From: an uncultured Lachnospiraceae bacterium
GTDB lineage: Bacteria; Bacillota; Clostridia; Lachnospirales; Lachnospiraceae
DNA length: 8,496 nt
NCBI GenBank assembly: GCA_902803155.1
Contig: CADCOU010000120.1
Location: 1 to 8,496 of the forward strand
Direction of reading: 5' to 3'
Shown: positions 6,235-8,496 of the stretch, in pieces
Numbering within the stretch: the first letter of the stretch is position 1
Layout of the letters: every line of letters starts with the position of its first letter
The notes under the pieces: model-generated
Seen by the model: the letters and a program-made list of their open reading frames with translations, nothing else
What the model was told of the DNA's origin: nothing
Databases searched by the model: none
Made by a program: the position numbers and the translations under genes

Positions 6235-7398
6235 ATGTATAATTTTACATTTTCAGTTCCTACGAGGATTCATTTTGGCAAAGGACAGATCGCACATCTG
6301 AGCGAACTTCGTGAGAGCGGTGAAAGAGTCCTGCTGTGTTATGGTGGCGGAAGCATCAAAAAGAACGGTATCTATGACGATGCCATGAAGATCTTAAAAG
6401 AAGCGGGGCTTACGGTATATGAGCTTCCGGGAGTGGAACCAAACCCAAGGATCGAGACAGTCCGGAAAGGTGTGGACCTGTGCAGAACGGAACAGATCGA
6501 CATGGTCCTTGCAATCGGCGGTGGGAGTACCATCGATTGCGCGAAAGTTGTTGCAGCAGGAGCGGTATATGATGGAGATCCGTGGGACCTCGTCCTGAAT
6601 CCGCCGCTCATCAGAGCCGCGCTTCCGATCTATTCGGTGCTGACATTATCTGCGACAGGATCAGAGATGGACACCTATGCGGTCATTTCCGATATGTCGA
6701 AGAACGAAAAATGGGGAACGGGTTCTCCTTTCATGGCCCCGAAAATGTCGGTCCTGGATCCGTCCTATACGTTCAGCGTTTCAAAGAAGCAGACGGCTGC
6801 AGGCACGGCGGATATGATGAGCCATACCTTTGAGAATTACTTTCATCATGAGAAGGGGGCTGATCTGCAGGAGCGCTTCGCGGAAGGGATACTGAAAACC
6901 TGTATCAAATATGGTCCGGTCGCGCTGGAACAGCCTGACAATTATGAAGCCAGGGCGAACCTGATGTGGGCGGGAAGCCATGCGATCAACGGCCTTATAG
7001 CGAACGGATGTCAGCCGGCCTGGTGCGTGCATCCCATGGAGCATGAACTATCCGCTTTTTATGACATCACACACGGAGAGGGCCTTGCGATTCTGACACC
7101 GGTCTGGATGGAGCATGTGCTGAATGAAAGAAACAAGAAGATCTTTGCAGATTACGGACGCAATGTGTGGGATCTGGCCGGCGATGATGATATGACTGTC
7201 GCGAAGGAAGCGATCGCCAGGACGAGAGAGTTCTTCTTTGAGACGATGGGACTCCCGGCAAATCTGAGAGCGGTCGGCATAACGGAAGAGACCCATTTTG
7301 AGGTCATGGCGGAGAAGGCGGCGAAAGGATCGGTCGGAAGCTTCGAACCTCTGAGCAAAGAAGACATCGTGGAGATCTTCCGCGCCGCACTGAGATAA
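6235..7398 (+). CDS. Iron/zinc-containing alcohol dehydrogenase, YqhD / butanol dehydrogenase type
   Basis: A 387-residue group III alcohol dehydrogenase, probably an NADPH-dependent reductase of short aldehydes to alcohols. The N-terminal dinucleotide domain has YGGGSIKKNG (36-45), whose Gly37, Gly38 and Ser40 match the NADPH-phosphate contacts reported for E. coli YqhD, and the GGGSTID signature at 95-101. The helical domain carries the metal ligands Asp193, His197 (GTADMMSH), His266 (VHPMEHE) and His280 (ITHGEG). These are each one residue off YqhD's 194, 198, 267 and 281, and the length is the same. The metal may be Zn or Fe. In Clostridia such enzymes are often called butanol dehydrogenases (bdh); I leave the symbol open. 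ATG 6235 follows AGAGGGTG at a good distance. No terminator separates it from the membrane pair downstream, so co-transcription is likely. Roles could be fermentation or aldehyde detoxification. Confidence 0.94.
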   Translation: MYNFTFSVPTRIHFGKGQIAHLSELRESGERVLLCYGGGSIKKNGIYDDAMKILKEAGLTVYELPGVEPNPRIETVRKGVDLCRTEQIDMVLAIGGGSTIDCAKVVAAGAVYDGDPWDLVLNPPLIRAALPIYSVLTLSATGSEMDTYAVISDMSKNEKWGTGSPFMAPKMSVLDPSYTFSVSKKQTAAGTADMMSHTFENYFHHEKGADLQERFAEGILKTCIKYGPVALEQPDNYEARANLMWAGSHAINGLIANGCQPAWCVHPMEHELSAFYDITHGEGLAILTPVWMEHVLNERNKKIFADYGRNVWDLAGDDDMTVAKEAIARTREFFFETMGLPANLRAVGITEETHFEVMAEKAAKGSVGSFEPLSKEDIVEIFRAALR

Positions 7399-7470
7399 AG
7401 GATCATTTAGGTCTGACTGATGACCGTGATGATAAAGGTAACGTTGTGTTGTTATAAAGGAGGTACTGAG

Positions 7471-7866
7471 ATGGCATGTTTCCTGGTATCAGCAGCTGAA
7501 GCTGCAGTAGTGACCGCAGTGGAAAAGGCTGAGGAGAAGAAGGAACTTAAGGCGGCAGAGAGCGGTGAAAAGGTTGAAGCGGTAACGATCCCGCTCAGCA
7601 GGAAGCTGAAATGGCTCACCTATATGCTCTGGGGCGGAGCTGTACTTCTCGCTTTTGAGCATATCTGGCACGGAGAAGTTGTGCCGTGGTTCCCATTCCT
7701 GACTGCAATGTCGAACCCTGCTGACGCAGCTGAGATGTTCCATGAAATGGCGACGGTTGGTGTGTCGATGGCGCTCCTGATCACGGTAGTCTGGATCGGC
7801 ATGTGTATAGCCGCAGATGCAATCATGAAGCGCAGGTCAGAAGAGCCGGCACAGACATCAGTATAA
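7471..7866 (+). CDS. Small membrane protein with His-rich membrane-edge motif, first of a coupled pair
   Basis: A 131-residue protein of unknown function. The unusual start MACFLVSAAEAAVV is followed by a highly charged Lys/Glu stretch (18-37). A first membrane segment (about 48-66) ends in FEHIWHGE (62-69). A short loop holding PWFPFL (72-77) and FHEMATVG (90-97) leads to a second membrane segment (about 95-115) and a charged tail. His64, His67 and His91, with Glu63, Glu69 and Glu92, cluster at one membrane face and could bind metal or haem; this is inference. The start is ATG 7471, chosen for AAGGAGGT at 7457-7464; the in-frame ATG at 7420 adds 17 residues without support. I believe similar proteins occur as conserved hypotheticals in Lachnospiraceae, but cannot verify it. 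The alcohol dehydrogenase ends 72 bases upstream with no terminator or clear promoter between. Confidence 0.82.
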   Translation: MACFLVSAAEAAVVTAVEKAEEKKELKAAESGEKVEAVTIPLSRKLKWLTYMLWGGAVLLAFEHIWHGEVVPWFPFLTAMSNPADAAEMFHEMATVGVSMALLITVVWIGMCIAADAIMKRRSEEPAQTSV

Positions 7867-7879
7867 GGAGGCAGACGGG

Positions 7880-8188
7880 ATGACATTACTGATCACTGTA
7901 TTTGCTGCTGTGACAGCTACCGTAATATGGTATAACCGGAAAGATGACAGCATGCAGCTGGGCATCCTGCTCTTTATGTACTGGGGAGCATCCCTGATGT
8001 GGCTTGTCGATGCGATCTTTGAGTATGCGGAACTGAAGGCAGAGTATTTTACGCCTGCGGCGGAGGATATGCTGAATGATGCGTTCCTCGGTCTGGCGGT
8101 AGTTGCGCTGGGACTCGTGATCTGGGTCGTCAGGCTTCTGATCAAGGATCCGAAAGGCTCAGTACGGGCGGCTCTTACCAGAAAATAA
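7880..8188 (+). CDS. Small membrane protein with three membrane segments, second of the coupled pair
   Basis: A 102-residue protein of unknown function with predicted membrane segments at about 2-18, 27-47 and 68-88. The second segment, LLFMYWGASLMWLVDAIFEY, carries acidic Asp44 and Glu48 near its end. The loop YFTPAAEDMLNDAF leads into the third helix, and the C-terminus is basic (RLLIKDPKG ... RAALTRK), suggesting it is cytoplasmic. Its Shine-Dalgarno AAGGAGG (7865-7871) overlaps the stop codon of the previous gene and the ATG follows 13 bases after that stop. The two are therefore probably translationally coupled and likely form one complex. No enzymatic motif is visible. A perfect stem-loop follows 44 bases after the stop. 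Confidence 0.82.
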   Translation: MTLLITVFAAVTATVIWYNRKDDSMQLGILLFMYWGASLMWLVDAIFEYAELKAEYFTPAAEDMLNDAFLGLAVVALGLVIWVVRLLIKDPKGSVRAALTRK

Positions 8189-8232
8189 GAAACAGATACC
8201 GGATTGAGACCGGAGCCAATAAGAAAACTGTT

Positions 8233-8287
8233 AACCGGGGCTGTTCCTCATACGATCTTCAGCGACGATGTGGGAACAGCCCCGGTT
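8233..8287. terminator. Perfect 15-bp stem-loop after the membrane pair, probable terminator
   Basis: AACCGGGGCTGTTCC (8233-8247) pairs without mismatch with 8273-8287. The 25-nt loop is large but can form a second inner stem (CAT, bulge, CG against CG, ATG). Only three T follow on the plus strand (8286-8288). On the minus strand the stem is followed by a more T-rich tract (AACAGTTTTCTT). It marks the end of the alcohol dehydrogenase/membrane-pair unit. Confidence 0.65.
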
Positions 8288-8288
8288 T

Positions 8289-8308
8289 CCTGTTGCATTT
8301 CCAACAGG
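8289..8308. promoter_or_regulatory. Palindromic operator candidate over the -35 element
   Basis: CCTGTTG (8289-8295) and CAACAGG (8302-8308) are perfect inverted repeats separated by six bases, covering the -35 element TTGCAT. A 7-6-7 palindrome of this kind fits a dimeric helix-turn-helix repressor. It could also be a chance small hairpin. Confidence 0.4.
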
Positions 8309-8321
8309 TATCGCATACAAT
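8293..8321 (+). promoter_or_regulatory. Promoter for the exported protein at the right edge
   Basis: TTGCAT (8293-8298) is followed after exactly 17 bases by TACAAT (8316-8321), five of six for the -10. Transcription would start near 8328, about 49 nt before the ATG. The -35 lies within a palindrome (8289-8308), so regulation is likely. Confidence 0.55.
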
Positions 8322-8376
8322 AACCCCGACAATTTAATAATGGGAGAAGCGTTAAGAATGTAAGGAGATTACACTC

Positions 8377-8496
8377 ATGAGCAGAAGAAATATCGCTTTG
8401 CTCCTGTCTTCCGCGATGCTCGCGTGTGCACTCGGCATAGGCCCCGGCGCAACGATGGTGATGGCGGATGACAAAGATGCCGCTTCTTCCGGGGAC
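8377..8496 (+). CDS. Exported protein, N-terminus only (cut by window edge)
   Basis: The first 40 codons of a gene that continues beyond the window. The start, ATG 8377, follows AAGGAG at 8362-8367 with nine bases spacing. The protein opens with a classical signal peptide: basic MSRRN, hydrophobic core about 6-22, and a likely signal peptidase I site after VMA (Ala30), leaving DDKDAASSGD at the mature N-terminus. Cys17 sits in the core as MLAC, a poor lipobox, so a lipoprotein is less likely. The mature domain is not visible, so no function can be given. Confidence 0.8.
   Translation, partial: MSRRNIALLLSSAMLACALGIGPGATMVMADDKDAASSGD

Overview
The window looks like chromosomal DNA of a moderately GC-rich Clostridia member, most likely Lachnospiraceae-like. 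This is inferred from strong AGGAGG-type Shine-Dalgarno sequences, a Clostridia-style gene repertoire, sigma-A promoters rich in extended -10 (TGn) elements, and two small membrane proteins whose layout resembles conserved hypotheticals of that group. Nothing mobile was seen: no transposase, phage gene, CRISPR array, tRNA or rRNA. All complete genes look intact.

Layout. Positions 1-53 (minus) hold the first 17 codons of a leftward gene whose N-terminus resembles the YgiQ/UPF0313 radical-SAM family. It is divergent from a rightward ABC exporter (222-2123). The two promoters between them appear to share one palindromic -35 element, TTGCGCAA. The exporter converges on a leftward MATE efflux pump (2169-3563), which probably starts at a TTG codon behind a strong extended -10 promoter. 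Divergent from the pump is a large acidic exported protein (3774-5330) resembling Firmicutes LolA/LppX-like lipoproteins, but with Phe where the lipobox Cys is expected. Two tandem perfect hairpins follow it, then a HAD-family phosphatase (5445-6080) with a strong intrinsic terminator.

The next unit starts at about 6138 with a promoter and an operator-like stem. It holds a YqhD/butanol-dehydrogenase-type metal-dependent alcohol dehydrogenase (6235-7398), then two small membrane proteins (7471-7866 and 7880-8188). The pair is tightly coupled: the second Shine-Dalgarno overlaps the first stop codon. The unit ends at a perfect 15-bp stem-loop. A new promoter, its -35 embedded in a palindrome, then drives an exported protein that runs off the window (8377 onward).

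Functional reading. The left half is envelope-oriented: two unrelated efflux pumps and an exported protein. The right half couples a probable NADPH-dependent aldehyde reductase with an uncharacterised membrane pair carrying His/Glu residues at a membrane edge. That pair is the best candidate for undescribed biology here; its function cannot be read from sequence alone.
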